64,000 nucleotides of DNA, taken from positions 10,001 to 74,000 of the forward strand of contig NZ_CP029556.1 in assembly GCF_003293695.1 (NCBI RefSeq). The letters run 5' to 3'. Under the pieces are notes generated by a model, which was given only the letters and a program-made list of their open reading frames with translations, was not told the DNA's origin and made no database searches. The DNA comes from Lysobacter oculi (GTDB lineage: Bacteria; Pseudomonadota; Gammaproteobacteria; Xanthomonadales; Xanthomonadaceae). Below are positions 21,306 to 31,746 of the stretch, one piece after another (the first letter of the stretch is position 1; every line of letters begins with the position of its first letter). The position numbers and the translations under genes are program-made.

Positions 21306-22169
21306 ATGTCCATCCGCAGCATGACCGCCTTCGCCAGCGCCGAACGCCCGACCGAAGCCGGCCGCCTTTCCTGCGAACTGCGTGCGGTCAACCACCGCTT
21401 CCTCGAAATTGGTTTCCGGCTGCCGGAGGAGCTGCGTGCGCTGGAACCGCAGCTGCGCGAACGCATCGCCGCGCGCATCGCCCGCGGCAAGGTGGATGTA
21501 GTGATGCGGCTGTCCGGCGGGCAGGGTGGCGACGCGCTGCAGCTCAACACCGCCTACGTCGAGCGGCTGTCGGCGATCGCGCAGGACCTGGATGCCGCGC
21601 TGCCGTCGCTGCGGGTGGACCTGGCGACGCTGCTGCAGATGCCCGGCGTGCTGCAGGCGCGCGACATCGATGCCGATGCCTTCCAGAAAGAAGCGTTGGC
21701 GGTGATGGAGGCAGCGCTGGACGATTTCGTCGCCGCCCGCGAACGCGAGGGTGGCAAGCTGGCCGAAGCGATCGGCGAGCGTGTCGAGGGCATCGCGAAG
21801 ATCGCCGATGAAGTCCGCACGCTGGTGCCGCTGATCCGCGCCGGCCAGCGCGCCAAGCTGGAAGCGCGGATGCAGGAAGTCGCCGGCCAGCTCGACGCCG
21901 GGCGGCTGGAGCAGGAACTGGTGATCTGGCTGCAGAAGCTCGATGTCGACGAGGAGCTCGACCGCCTGGCCAGCCACGTCGCCGAGGCGCGCCGGGTGTT
22001 GAAGCAACGCGAGCCGGTCGGCCGCCGCCTCGACTTCCTGCTGCAGGAGTTCAACCGCGAGGCCAACACGCTCGGCTCGAAGTCGGTGGACGCGCGCACC
22101 AGCAACGCGGCGGTGGAGCTGAAGGTGCTGATCGACCAGATCCGCGAGCAGGTCCAGAACATCGAATGA
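21306..22169 (+). CDS. yicC: YicC family endoribonuclease
   Basis: A 287-residue YicC protein. The N-terminal domain has the family opening [12 protein letters not shown] and [22 protein letters not shown]; the C-terminal domain ends with [30 protein letters not shown], the conserved YicC signature. Members act on RNA (E. coli YicC promotes decay of the small RNA RyhB). It is immediately upstream of gmk, as in most proteobacteria. Confidence 0.93.
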   Translation: MSIRSMTAFASAERPTEAGRLSCELRAVNHRFLEIGFRLPEELRALEPQLRERIAARIARGKVDVVMRLSGGQGGDALQLNTAYVERLSAIAQDLDAALPSLRVDLATLLQMPGVLQARDIDADAFQKEALAVMEAALDDFVAAREREGGKLAEAIGERVEGIAKIADEVRTLVPLIRAGQRAKLEARMQEVAGQLDAGRLEQELVIWLQKLDVDEELDRLASHVAEARRVLKQREPVGRRLDFLLQEFNREANTLGSKSVDARTSNAAVELKVLIDQIREQVQNIE

Positions 22170-22222
22170 AGGCCGGCGGCACGGATTCGGCTAGCATTCC
22201 GTCTTTGGCACGCGGACAGCCC

Positions 22223-22864
22223 ATGCGCGGCACCCTCTACATCGTTTCGGCGCCTTCGGGCGCGGGCAAGTCCAGCATCGTCAACCGGGTGCTGGCGCGT
22301 GACCCGCAGATCAGCCTGTCGATCTCGTTCACCTCGCGCGCGCCGCGTCCGGGCGAGCGCCATGCCGAGCATTACCACTTCGTCGATGAGGCGGAGTTCA
22401 GGAGAATGATCGACGCCGGCGACTTCTTCGAGCACGCGCTGGTCCACGGCGACTGGAAGGGCACCGCGCGGCAGTCGGTGGAGCCGCAGCTGGCTTCCGG
22501 CCGCGACGTGCTGCTGGAGATCGACTGGCAGGGCGCGCGCCAGGTCCGCGCCAAGGTGCCGGACGCGATCAGCATCTTCATCCTGCCGCCCTCGCGCGGC
22601 GCGCTCGACGAGCGCATGCACAAGCGCGCGCAGGACAGCGAGGAGACCATCGCCCGCCGGCTGGCGGCCGCCCGCGATGAAATGAGTCATTTCGGCGAAT
22701 ACGACTACCTGATCGTCAACGATGATTTCGACGAGGCGGTGGAGGAAGTCTGCGCCGTGTTCGCCGCCAGCCGGCTGCGCCGCGACCGCCAGATCGCCCG
22801 CTATTCGCGCCTGTTGACCGCGCTGCTCACCGACGACTGCCCGCCGGGCGGCGCAAGTCCCTGA
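22223..22864 (+). CDS. gmk: guanylate kinase
   Basis: Phosphorylates GMP to GDP with ATP. The 213-residue product has the P-loop APSGAGKSS at residues 10-18, the GMP-binding SFTSRAPRPGE and HYHFVDEAEF, and DVLLEIDWQGARQV. The start at 22223 (MRGTLYIV) gives the normal length. An in-frame ATG at 22166 overlapping the yicC stop would add 19 residues without homology. It is likely co-transcribed with yicC; rpoZ follows with its own promoter. Confidence 0.95.
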   Translation: MRGTLYIVSAPSGAGKSSIVNRVLARDPQISLSISFTSRAPRPGERHAEHYHFVDEAEFRRMIDAGDFFEHALVHGDWKGTARQSVEPQLASGRDVLLEIDWQGARQVRAKVPDAISIFILPPSRGALDERMHKRAQDSEETIARRLAAARDEMSHFGEYDYLIVNDDFDEAVEEVCAVFAASRLRRDRQIARYSRLLTALLTDDCPPGGASP

Positions 22865-22891
22865 CCACAAAGGAAATTGGCGGGATGTGGC

Positions 22892-22920
22892 TTGCCTCGG
22901 GCGACGTGGCTGCGTATCAT
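22892..22920 (+). promoter_or_regulatory. sigma-70 type promoter for rpoZ
   Basis: TTGCCT (22892-22897) and TATCAT (22915-22920) are separated by 17 bp. The predicted transcript begins about 40 nt before the rpoZ start. Confidence 0.55.
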
Positions 22921-22969
22921 GGCCGGTTCCGAATTCACCACCCGGCCCCTGGCCGTGGAGACAGAACAG

Positions 22970-23269
22970 ATGGCCCGCATCACCGTTGAAGATTGCCTGG
23001 AAGTCGTCGACAACCGCTTCGAGCTGGTCATGATGGCCGCCAAGCGCGCCCGTCAGCTGGCCAAGGGCGTCGAAGCCAAGCTCGACAACAGCGAGCACGA
23101 CGACAAGCCGACCGTGCTGGCGCTGCGCGAGATCGCCGCCCGCGTCATCGACGAGCCGTTCATCGATGCCGTAGAGAAGGCCGAGAAGGAGCGCAAGGAG
23201 CGCGAGGCGCTGGAATGGGCCGCCGCCGAGATGGTCGCCGCCGACGACGACATGAAGGGCGACGACTGA
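22970..23269 (+). CDS. rpoZ: RNA polymerase omega subunit
   Basis: A 99-residue omega subunit, which helps assemble RNA polymerase and contributes to the ppGpp site. It begins [19 protein letters not shown] and contains [15 protein letters not shown] and [15 protein letters not shown], all typical. ATG 22970 gives the family length; an upstream in-frame ATG at 22877 lies in the promoter. The gene precedes spoT, the ppGpp enzyme, as in E. coli. A terminator follows. Confidence 0.96.
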   Translation: MARITVEDCLEVVDNRFELVMMAAKRARQLAKGVEAKLDNSEHDDKPTVLALREIAARVIDEPFIDAVEKAEKERKEREALEWAAAEMVAADDDMKGDD

Positions 23270-23290
23270 TCCACGCCGGTCAGCTCCCCC

Positions 23291-23323
23291 GCGCAAACCC
23301 CGCTTCGGCGGGGTTTCGCGTTT
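23291..23323 (+). terminator. terminator after rpoZ
   Basis: A 9-bp perfect stem AAACCCCGC/GCGGGGTTT (23295-23303 with 23308-23316) and a TTCG tetraloop, extended by CGC/GCG outside. The tail is only weakly T-rich, so some read-through to spoT is likely. Confidence 0.65.
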
Positions 23324-23380
23324 GTGGGGAATGCCGCGCGCCCCTTCACAGCCCGGCTTCCAGCGCTTAGGCTCGGATTC

Positions 23381-25564
23381 ATGCCCACCCACGCATCCGC
23401 CATCGCCCCGCACGGCCTCGGCGCGCCCGGCGCGTTGCCCGATTACGTGGCCTCGCTGCTGGCCGCCGCGCACTACCTGACGCCCGAGGAGCGCGCCCAG
23501 CTGGTGCACGCCTGGCAGGTCGGTGCCGCCGCGCACGCCGGGCAGATGCGCAAGTCCGGCGAGCCCTACATCACCCACCCGGTGGCGGTGGCGCAGGTGC
23601 TGGCCGAGCAGGGCATGGACCTGAAGACGCTGATCGCGGCGATCCTGCATGACACGGTGGAAGACACGCCGCTGACCGCGGCGGACATCGCCGGCGACTT
23701 CGGGCAGACCGTGGCCGATCTGGTCGAAGGCGTCACCAAGCTCGACAAGCTCAAGTTCCGCGACCGCGAGGAAGCCGCCGCGGAGTCCTTCCGCAAGATG
23801 CTGCTGGCGATGTCGCGCGACCTGCGGGTCATCCTGATCAAGCTGGCCGACCGCCTCCACAACATGCGCACGCTGGGCGCGCAGGGGGCCGAGTCACGCC
23901 GCCGCATCGCCCGCGAGACGCTGGAGATCTACGCGCCCATCGCCCAGCGGCTGGGCATGAACATCGTCAAGGCCGAGCTGCAGGATCTGAGCTTTGCCGC
24001 GCTGCACCCGTGGCGCCATGCCGCGCTGGCCAAGCGCATCCGCGAACAGCCGCTGGTGCGGCGCGAGGCGATGATCCAGATCGAGGCGCGGCTGGCCCAG
24101 CAGCTGGCGAAGGAAGGCCTGGCGCACCAGCTGGTCGGGCGGGTCAAGTCGCCGTGGAGCATCTACCGCAAGATGCGCGACGAGCGGAAGTCGCTGAGCC
24201 AGGTGCTTGACGTGTTCGGCTTCCGGGTGATCGTCGATTCGGTCGCCGACTGCTACCACGCGCTGGGCGTGGTGCATGCCACGTTCAAGCCGCTGGACGG
24301 GCGCTTCCGCGACTTCATCGCCATCCCCAAGGCCAACGGCTACCAGTCGCTGCACACGGTCCTGTTCGGGCCCTACGGCGCACCCATCGAAGTGCAGATC
24401 CGTACCGCCGAGATGGACCTGGTGGCCGAGCGCGGCATCGCGGCGCACTGGACCTACAAGCAGGGCGGCGAGAGCAACAGCCCGCTCGCCCGCGCCAGCC
24501 ACTGGCTGAGCGAGCTGATGGACAGCCAGCAGGGCACCGGCTCGTCGCTGGAGTTCCTGGAGAACGTCAAGGTCGATCTGTACCCGGACGAGGTCTACCT
24601 GTTCACCCCGAAGGGCCGCATCCTCTCGCTGCCGCGCAACGCGACCGCGCTCGATTTCGCCTACGCGGTGCATACCGATGTCGGCAACCACGCGGTGACG
24701 GCGCGCGTGGACGGCAAGCTGGTGCCGCTGCGCAGCAAGCTGGCGAGCGGGCAGACGGTGGAGATCGTCATCGCCAAGACGTCCAGCCCGAAGCCGCAGT
24801 GGCTGGAATTCGTGGTCTCCGGCAAGGCGCGCACGGCGATCCGCCAGCAGCTCAAGCAGATCGGTCACGAGGACGCGGTGCAGCTGGGCCTGCGGATGCT
24901 GGAATCGGCGCTGGAGTCGCACGAATGCAGCATCGAGAAGCTGCCCAAGGGGCGCATGGACCGCTATCTCACCGACCAACGCCTGCCGCGTCTGGAAGCG
25001 CTGCTGGTCGATATCGCGCTCGGCAACCGCATGCCGCACCTGGTGGCGCAGCAGCTGGTGGGCGCGGATGGCGAGGCCGGCGCGGTCCGCGGCCAGCCGC
25101 ACGAGGCGCTGGCGGTGCTCGGCCACGACCGCATCCTGATCACCGGCGCCGAACGCGGCGTGATCAGCTTCGCGCAGTGCTGCCAGCCGATCCCGGGCGA
25201 CGACATCATGGGTTTCCACACCACCGGCAAGGGCGTGGTGGTGCATCGCATGAGCTGCCCCAACCTGGCCGACTACCGCCGCGTGCCGGAGCGCTGGGTC
25301 GACATCGGCTGGGATGCCGAGGTGTCCGGCGACTACGCATCGAGCCTGAAGGTGGAAGTCGACAACCGGCCCGGCGTGCTGGCGCAGGTGGCGGCGGCGA
25401 TCGCGCAGGCGGAATCCAACATCGACAGCGTCGATTACCTGGAACGCGACGGGAAGGTCTCGGTGATCCGCTTCGGCATCGAAGTGCATGACACCGGCCA
25501 CATGGACGAAGTGATCCGCCGCGTGCGCCGGCTGGCGGTGGTGCACGGCGTCGAGCGGCTCTGA
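23381..25564 (+). CDS. spoT: bifunctional (p)ppGpp synthetase/hydrolase SpoT
   Basis: Makes and degrades the stringent-response alarmone. The 727-residue protein has an HD hydrolase domain with HDTVED (His90-Asp91) intact, a synthetase domain with FGFRVIVDSVADCYHALG and FIAIPKANGYQSLHT, a TGS domain (VYLFTPKGRILSLP), a region with SFAQCCQPIPGDDIMGF and a C-terminal ACT domain. The intact HD motif marks SpoT rather than RelA. ATG 23381 was chosen over 23324, which lies close to the terminator. It stands in the conserved rpoZ-spoT-ridA-recG order. Confidence 0.96.
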   Translation: MPTHASAIAPHGLGAPGALPDYVASLLAAAHYLTPEERAQLVHAWQVGAAAHAGQMRKSGEPYITHPVAVAQVLAEQGMDLKTLIAAILHDTVEDTPLTAADIAGDFGQTVADLVEGVTKLDKLKFRDREEAAAESFRKMLLAMSRDLRVILIKLADRLHNMRTLGAQGAESRRRIARETLEIYAPIAQRLGMNIVKAELQDLSFAALHPWRHAALAKRIREQPLVRREAMIQIEARLAQQLAKEGLAHQLVGRVKSPWSIYRKMRDERKSLSQVLDVFGFRVIVDSVADCYHALGVVHATFKPLDGRFRDFIAIPKANGYQSLHTVLFGPYGAPIEVQIRTAEMDLVAERGIAAHWTYKQGGESNSPLARASHWLSELMDSQQGTGSSLEFLENVKVDLYPDEVYLFTPKGRILSLPRNATALDFAYAVHTDVGNHAVTARVDGKLVPLRSKLASGQTVEIVIAKTSSPKPQWLEFVVSGKARTAIRQQLKQIGHEDAVQLGLRMLESALESHECSIEKLPKGRMDRYLTDQRLPRLEALLVDIALGNRMPHLVAQQLVGADGEAGAVRGQPHEALAVLGHDRILITGAERGVISFAQCCQPIPGDDIMGFHTTGKGVVVHRMSCPNLADYRRVPERWVDIGWDAEVSGDYASSLKVEVDNRPGVLAQVAAAIAQAESNIDSVDYLERDGKVSVIRFGIEVHDTGHMDEVIRRVRRLAVVHGVERL

Positions 25565-25605
25565 CGCGCGCCGTAGAATGGGGCATCCCCACAGGAGTCG
25601 CCCCG

Positions 25606-25989
25606 ATGCCGCGCCAGCCCATCCACACCGACCACGCCCCCGCCGCCATCGGCCCGTATTCGCAGGCGGTGAAGTCCGGCCAGACGGTCTTCCTGTCCGG
25701 CCAGATCCCGCTGGACCCGGCGACCGGCGAAGTGGTGGCCGGTGACATCGAAGCCCAGGCGCGCCGCGCCTTCGACAACCTCAAGGCGGTGTGCGCCGCT
25801 GCGGGTGGTGACCTCGGTGACATCCAGCGCCTCGGCCTGTACCTCACAGACCTGTCGCAGTTCGGCGCGGTCAACGCGGTGATGGGTGAATATTTCGATG
25901 CGCCCTATCCGGCGCGCTCGACCATCGAAGTGTCCGGCCTGCCGAAGGGCGTGATGTTCGAAGTCGACGCCATCCTGGTCCTGCCGTAA
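25606..25989 (+). CDS. ridA: RidA family enamine/imine deaminase
   Basis: Hydrolyses reactive 2-aminoacrylate and related imines formed by PLP enzymes. The 127-residue protein carries the YjgF/RidA signature IGPYSQAVKSGQTVFLSGQIPLD cut here to its core IGPYSQAV and FLSGQIPLD, plus PARSTIEVSGLPKG near the C terminus with the catalytic arginine. It is preceded by a clear AGGAG ribosome binding site, follows spoT by 41 nt and precedes recG by 7 nt. Confidence 0.95.
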   Translation: MPRQPIHTDHAPAAIGPYSQAVKSGQTVFLSGQIPLDPATGEVVAGDIEAQARRAFDNLKAVCAAAGGDLGDIQRLGLYLTDLSQFGAVNAVMGEYFDAPYPARSTIEVSGLPKGVMFEVDAILVLP

Positions 25990-25996
25990 GCCCGGA

Positions 25997-28114
25997 GTGG
26001 CGCGCAAGGCCAAGCCCGCACCCGCGATCGAGGGCGGCGACACGCCGCTGTCCGCGCTGCCCGGCATCGGCCCGCAGGGCGCCGCCAAGCTGGCCGCGCG
26101 CGGGCTGGAACGGCTGCGCGACCTCTGGCTCTGGCTGCCGCGCGACTACGAGGACCGCACCCGGCTGACGCCGATCGGCGCGTTGCAACCGGGCGTCGCC
26201 GCGCAGGTGGAGGGCCGCATCCTCGCCACCGAAACCGCCTTCCGCTTCCGGCCGATGCTGAAGGTGGCCATCGCCGACGATTCGCGCGGCACGCTGGTGC
26301 TGCGTTTCTTCCACTTCCGCGGCCAGCAGGCCAACGCCTTCCGCCGCGACGCGCGTATCCGCGCCTACGGCACGCCGCGTCCGGGGCAGGTCGGGCTGGA
26401 GATGGTGCATCCCAGTTACCGCGTGCTGGGCGAGGCCGATGACGCGCTGGACGATGCGTTGGCGCCAGTCTATCCGGCGGTCGAAGGCATCGGTCCGCAG
26501 ACCCTGCGCAAACTGGTGGAACGCGCGCTGGCCGCGTTGCCGGACGAAGCCGCGCTGGAACTGCTGCCGCAGGACTGGTTGAAGGAACTGCAATTGCCCG
26601 GCCTGCGCGAGGCGGTGCTGACCCTGCACCGGCCGCCGGTCGACGTGGATCTGGCGCTGCTGCAGGCTGGTCGCCACCCCGCGCAACGGCGGCTGGCGCT
26701 GGAGGAGATGCTGGCCCACCACCTGTCGCTGCGCCGCCAGCGCATCAGCCTGCAGTCGCTGCCGGCCACGCCGCTGAAGGCACGCGGCGGCCAGGTCGCC
26801 AAGCTGCTGGCCGGCCTGCCGTTCAAGCTCACCGGGGCGCAGGCCAAGGTGTTCGACGAAGTCCAGCGCGACCTCGCCCGCGACGTGCCGATGCTGCGGC
26901 TGGTGCAGGGCGATGTCGGTGCCGGCAAGACCGTGGTCGCCGCGCTCGCCGCGCTCCGCGCCATCGATGCCGGCCACCAGGCGGCGTTGATGGCGCCCAC
27001 CGAACTGCTCGCCGAGCAGCACGCCAACACCCTGCGCGCATGGCTGGAACCGCTCGGCGTCCGCATCGCCTGGCTGGCCGGCAAGGTCACCGGCAAGGCC
27101 CGTGACGCGGTGCTGGCGGAGGTCGCCGATGGCCGTGCCCAGCTCGTCGTCGGCACCCATGCCTTGATGCAGGAAGGCGTCGCCTTCCACGATCTCGCGT
27201 TGGCGATCATCGACGAGCAGCACCGCTTCGGCGTGCAGCAGCGCCTCGCCCTGAAGGAGAAGGGCGCCGGTCGTGGCCGGGTGCCGCACCAGCTGGTGAT
27301 GACCGCGACGCCGATCCCGCGCACGCTGGCGATGGCCGCCTACGCGGACCTGGATGTTTCCGTCATCGACGAACTCCCGCCCGGGCGCACGCCGGTGCGC
27401 ACCGTCGCGTTGTCGGCGGAGCGCCGCCCGGAGCTGATCGAACGCATCCGCGCCGCCATCGCCGAAGGCCGGCAGGCGTACTGGGTCTGCACGCTGATCG
27501 AGGAGCAGGAAGACGGCGCCCAGCGGATCGAGGCGCAGGCCGCGCAGACCACCTTCGAATCGCTGGTCGCCGCGCTGCCGGGCCTGCGCATCGGCCTGGT
27601 CCACGGGCGGATGAAGCCGAAGGAAAAGCAGGCGGCGATGGCCGCGTTCAAGGCCGGCGACATCGACCTGCTGGTGGCGACCACGGTGATCGAAGTCGGC
27701 GTGGACGTGCCGAACGCCTCGCTGATGATCATCGAGAACGCCGAGCGCCTCGGCCTGGCCCAGCTGCACCAGCTGCGCGGGCGGGTGGGGCGCGGCAGCG
27801 CGGAATCCAGCTGCGTGCTGCTCTACCAGGGGCCGCTCGGCAACATCGCGCGCGAGCGGCTGGACACGCTGCGGCAGACCAACGACGGCTTCGTCATCGC
27901 GGAAAAAGACCTGGCCCTGCGCGGCCCGGGCGAACTGCTCGGCACCCGCCAGACCGGGCTGGCCGAATTCCGCATCGCCGATCTCGCCCGCGATGCCGAC
28001 CTGCTGCCGCGCGTGCAGCAGATGGCCGATGCGCTGCTGGCCGACTCCCCGGCGCTGGCCGACCGCATCATCGAGCGCTGGGTCGGCACGGCGGCGCGTT
28101 ACGCCTCGGCCTGA
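25997..28114 (+). CDS. recG: ATP-dependent DNA helicase RecG
   Basis: Helicase that reverses stalled forks and branch-migrates Holliday junctions. The 705-residue protein has the wedge/OB domain at the N terminus (QVEGRILATETAF), then helicase motifs: P-loop GDVGAGKT near residue 305, DEQHRFG (motif II), MTATPIPRTLAM (III), and in the second lobe VHGRMKPKEKQAAM, TTVIEVGVDVPNAS and QLRGRVGRG. The start is GTG at 25997, 7 nt after ridA. Length is normal. Confidence 0.96.
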   Translation: MARKAKPAPAIEGGDTPLSALPGIGPQGAAKLAARGLERLRDLWLWLPRDYEDRTRLTPIGALQPGVAAQVEGRILATETAFRFRPMLKVAIADDSRGTLVLRFFHFRGQQANAFRRDARIRAYGTPRPGQVGLEMVHPSYRVLGEADDALDDALAPVYPAVEGIGPQTLRKLVERALAALPDEAALELLPQDWLKELQLPGLREAVLTLHRPPVDVDLALLQAGRHPAQRRLALEEMLAHHLSLRRQRISLQSLPATPLKARGGQVAKLLAGLPFKLTGAQAKVFDEVQRDLARDVPMLRLVQGDVGAGKTVVAALAALRAIDAGHQAALMAPTELLAEQHANTLRAWLEPLGVRIAWLAGKVTGKARDAVLAEVADGRAQLVVGTHALMQEGVAFHDLALAIIDEQHRFGVQQRLALKEKGAGRGRVPHQLVMTATPIPRTLAMAAYADLDVSVIDELPPGRTPVRTVALSAERRPELIERIRAAIAEGRQAYWVCTLIEEQEDGAQRIEAQAAQTTFESLVAALPGLRIGLVHGRMKPKEKQAAMAAFKAGDIDLLVATTVIEVGVDVPNASLMIIENAERLGLAQLHQLRGRVGRGSAESSCVLLYQGPLGNIARERLDTLRQTNDGFVIAEKDLALRGPGELLGTRQTGLAEFRIADLARDADLLPRVQQMADALLADSPALADRIIERWVGTAARYASA

Positions 28115-28192
28115 GCGCCGCCGCTATCATCGGCTGTCATTCCACCGCCCGCGCCACGCCGCGCGCACCCGCCGGAAGGACACCGATCCCGC

Positions 28193-29125
28193 ATGACTGA
28201 CCGCATCCCGCTGCTGATCGACACCGACCCGGGCGTCGATGACGCCCTCGCCATCCTGATGGCGCTCGACGATCCGGGTCACGACATCGTCGGCCTGACC
28301 ATCGCCGCCGGCAACGTCGGCCTGAAGCACACCGTCGCCAACGCGCTCAAGCTGTGCGAAGTGGCGGGACGAAGCGACATCCCCGTATTCGCCGGCTGCG
28401 CGGAACCGATGCTGCATCCCGCGCCCGACGCCGCCGACGTCCACGGCGCCGACGGCTTCGGCGACACCGGCTACGCACCCGCCGCCCACGCCGCGCTGTC
28501 CGAACATGCCGCGCAGGCGATCCTGCGGCTCTCGCACGAACACGCCGGCCGGCTGCTGCTGGTCGCGCTCGGCCCGCTGACCAACCTGGCGCTGGCGCTC
28601 AAGCTGGACCCGTCGCTGACCGCGCGCGTGGCCCGGCTGGTGGTGATGGGCGGCGCGGTCAACGGCCGAGGCAACATCACCCCGTTCGCCGAATTCAACA
28701 CCCATTTCGACCCGGAGGCCGCGCACATCGTGTTCGAGGCGTTCCCCGCGTTCGACCTGGCCGACTGGGAAGCGACCGTGGCGCACGGCTTTCTGCATGC
28801 GGATGTCGATGTGTGGTGTGGCGTGGATTCGCCGCGTGCGCGCTTCTACGACGGCATTTCGAAGAAGACCCGCGCCTGGTCCGGCGAACGTCGCGGCGAC
28901 CGCTGGCACAGCGCCGATTCGCTGGCGATGGCCTTCGCGTTAGCCCCCGAAGCCGCCGAAACGGCCCGCCACGCCCTGCGCGTCGCGCTCGATGGCCCGG
29001 GCCGCGGCATGACCCTGGTCGACTGGCAGGACCACCGCCCGGGCCCCGCCAACGCCCGCATCCTGATCCGCTACGATCAGGCCGCTTTCGAGGCCCGGGT
29101 GGCGCGCGCGCTGGCCGCCGGCTGA
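28193..29125 (+). CDS. nucleoside hydrolase
   Basis: Cleaves the N-glycosidic bond of nucleosides to base plus ribose. The 310-residue protein has the Ca-binding N-terminal motif DTDPGVDDALAI, the AAGNVGLKHTVANAL segment, LGPLTNLALALK, VMGGAVNGRGNITPFAEFN and NTHFDPEAAHIVF. The usual catalytic histidine region reads WHSADSLAMAFAL, so the metal-binding aspartate is present, and the specificity (pyrimidine or broad) cannot be told by eye. Preceded by GGAAGGA ribosome binding site; 78 nt after recG. Confidence 0.92.
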   Translation: MTDRIPLLIDTDPGVDDALAILMALDDPGHDIVGLTIAAGNVGLKHTVANALKLCEVAGRSDIPVFAGCAEPMLHPAPDAADVHGADGFGDTGYAPAAHAALSEHAAQAILRLSHEHAGRLLLVALGPLTNLALALKLDPSLTARVARLVVMGGAVNGRGNITPFAEFNTHFDPEAAHIVFEAFPAFDLADWEATVAHGFLHADVDVWCGVDSPRARFYDGISKKTRAWSGERRGDRWHSADSLAMAFALAPEAAETARHALRVALDGPGRGMTLVDWQDHRPGPANARILIRYDQAAFEARVARALAAG

Positions 29126-29142
29126 GGCGTTGCAGACAGGGC

Positions 29143-29172
29143 TTGCGTTCGGCCAGGCAGTCCCGCTAGAAT
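29143..29172 (+). promoter_or_regulatory. sigma-70 type promoter for rpmE2
   Basis: TTGCGT (29143-29148) and TAGAAT (29167-29172) are 18 bp apart. The predicted start lies about 25 nt before the L31 gene. Confidence 0.5.
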
Positions 29173-29202
29173 GGCCGGCTCAATCCTTTCTTCGGTGCCG
29201 CC

Positions 29203-29445
29203 ATGAAGGCCGACATCCATCCCCAGTACCGCGAAGTCGTGTTCCACGACGTCACCTCGGACTTCAAGTTCCTCACCCGCTCGACCCTTGCCAGCAAGGA
29301 CACCGTGAAGTGGGAAGACGGCAATGAATACCCGCTGGTGAAGGTGGAAATCTCTTCCGCCTCGCACCCGTTCTACACCGGCCAGAATCGCGTCGTCGAC
29401 ACCGCCGGTCGCATCGACAAGTTCAAGAAGCGCTACGCCAAGTAA
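29203..29445 (+). CDS. rpmE2: ribosomal protein L31, type B
   Basis: An 80-residue L31 paralogue ([16 protein letters not shown] at the N terminus, [10 protein letters not shown] in the middle, DKFKKRYAK at the end). The zinc-binding cysteines of type A L31 are absent, so this is the zinc-independent form that in other bacteria replaces type A under zinc limitation. No Zur box could be identified with confidence. It has its own promoter and terminator. Confidence 0.95.
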   Translation: MKADIHPQYREVVFHDVTSDFKFLTRSTLASKDTVKWEDGNEYPLVKVEISSASHPFYTGQNRVVDTAGRIDKFKKRYAK

Positions 29446-29483
29446 GCGCGCGGCGGCCCTGATGGGCTTCCGGTTCCACGATC

Positions 29484-29508
29484 ACGGCTGCCTGCGGGCG
29501 GCCGTTTT
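29484..29508 (+). terminator. terminator after rpmE2
   Basis: ACGGCTGCC (29484-29492) pairs with GGCGGCCGT (29497-29505), 9 bp with one G-U pair, a TGCG loop and a following TTT. Confidence 0.75.
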
Positions 29509-29639
29509 CGTTTCCGGCGCCGCGCCATCGGACTTTGGTCGGCTGTCGACCGTCCGGATGGGTATGCGATAATGCTGCGTTGCGTCAACCGAATGCCAGC
29601 GCGCACGGGCGCGATGGCCGTCCATCGAGGAGAGTTCAC

Positions 29640-30929
<1,290 letters not shown>

Positions 30930-30955
30930 CCGAAGCGGCATCGACACGTGCAAGG

Positions 30956-30983
30956 AAAAGCCCCGCGGATGCGGGGCTTTTTC
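30956..30983 (+). terminator. terminator after gltA
   Basis: AAAGCCCCGC (30957-30966) and GCGGGGCTTT (30971-30980) form a perfect 10-bp stem with a 4-nt loop, followed by TTTTT. Confidence 0.88.
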
Positions 30984-31006
30984 GTTGGGCGATGCCGGAT
31001 GCCAGT

Positions 31007-31654
31007 TCAGCCGCCTTCGTAGGCGCGCATCTCGTTTTCGGCCAGCAGCATCCGCAACTGGCTGGCGGAGGCACGGGCCATCGGCTTCTCGGTGACGGTC
31101 GACAGCGGCGCCTGGCGCAACGCGGAGGCGGGCAGCACGGCGAGGTCGAAGGTGTGGCCTTCCGCCGAGAACAGCCAGACATCGACATCGGCCACGCGGT
31201 CGCGGTCCAGCCGCAGCCGGCGCATCCGCGATTCCGCCGGAATGCCCTGTTCGAGCAGGAAGGCGGCGACCTGGTGCGGATCGTCGTGATGCAGGTGCAG
31301 GGACACCGGCGTGTGTTCGTCGGCTAGGCCGTCGAGCACCGCACCGACCAGCCGGGGCTGGAAGGGCGCGAAGAAATCGAGCGCGTGCAGCGCGGCCTGG
31401 CGCTGGTGGTGGAGGCGGTCGGCCTGCGCGGCGCCGTCACCGAACAGGCGCCGGTATTCGCGCAGGGCCTCCTCGATCTCGCGGTTGCGCGGCAGCGAGG
31501 CGTCTTCGAGGATGCCGAGCCGTTCGGCGGCCTTGAGCTTGGCCTGGTGGAAGTCGCGGATGCCGCTTTCGGCCATCAGCCGGGCGGCCTCGTGGGCGAG
31601 GCGGTGGCGTCGTTCGCGCAGGCGCGTCTCGGCATGCTGGTGGGCGCGGTGCAT
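31007..31654 (-). CDS. conserved hypothetical protein
   Basis: A 215-residue soluble protein I do not recognise. The N-terminal 75 residues are helical and highly charged (RLRERRHRLAHEAARLMAES). The C-terminal half (LHLHHDDPHQVAAFLLEQGI, VADVDVWLFSAEGHTFDLAVLP) has the alternating pattern of an alpha/beta domain somewhat like a degenerate nucleotidyltransferase; that is only an impression. It lies 92 nt downstream of mrcA on the same strand and has neither signal peptide nor membrane helix. Codon usage looks like its neighbours. Confidence 0.65.
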   Translation of the reverse strand: MHRAHQHAETRLRERRHRLAHEAARLMAESGIRDFHQAKLKAAERLGILEDASLPRNREIEEALREYRRLFGDGAAQADRLHHQRQAALHALDFFAPFQPRLVGAVLDGLADEHTPVSLHLHHDDPHQVAAFLLEQGIPAESRMRRLRLDRDRVADVDVWLFSAEGHTFDLAVLPASALRQAPLSTVTEKPMARASASQLRMLLAENEMRAYEGG

Positions 31655-31746
31655 GGCAATCGTCCCCCTGAGTCCGGTGGACTCTATCGCATCGCGATGT
31701 GAGGAATGTGTCGGGACGCGGGTCAGGCCGTGCCCCGGCACAGGGG

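Noticed and set aside
21554..23860. Minus-strand open frame of 768 codons opposite yicC, gmk, rpoZ and spoT
   Set aside because: Shadow of four well-identified genes; composition is His/Arg/Gln-rich without family motifs.
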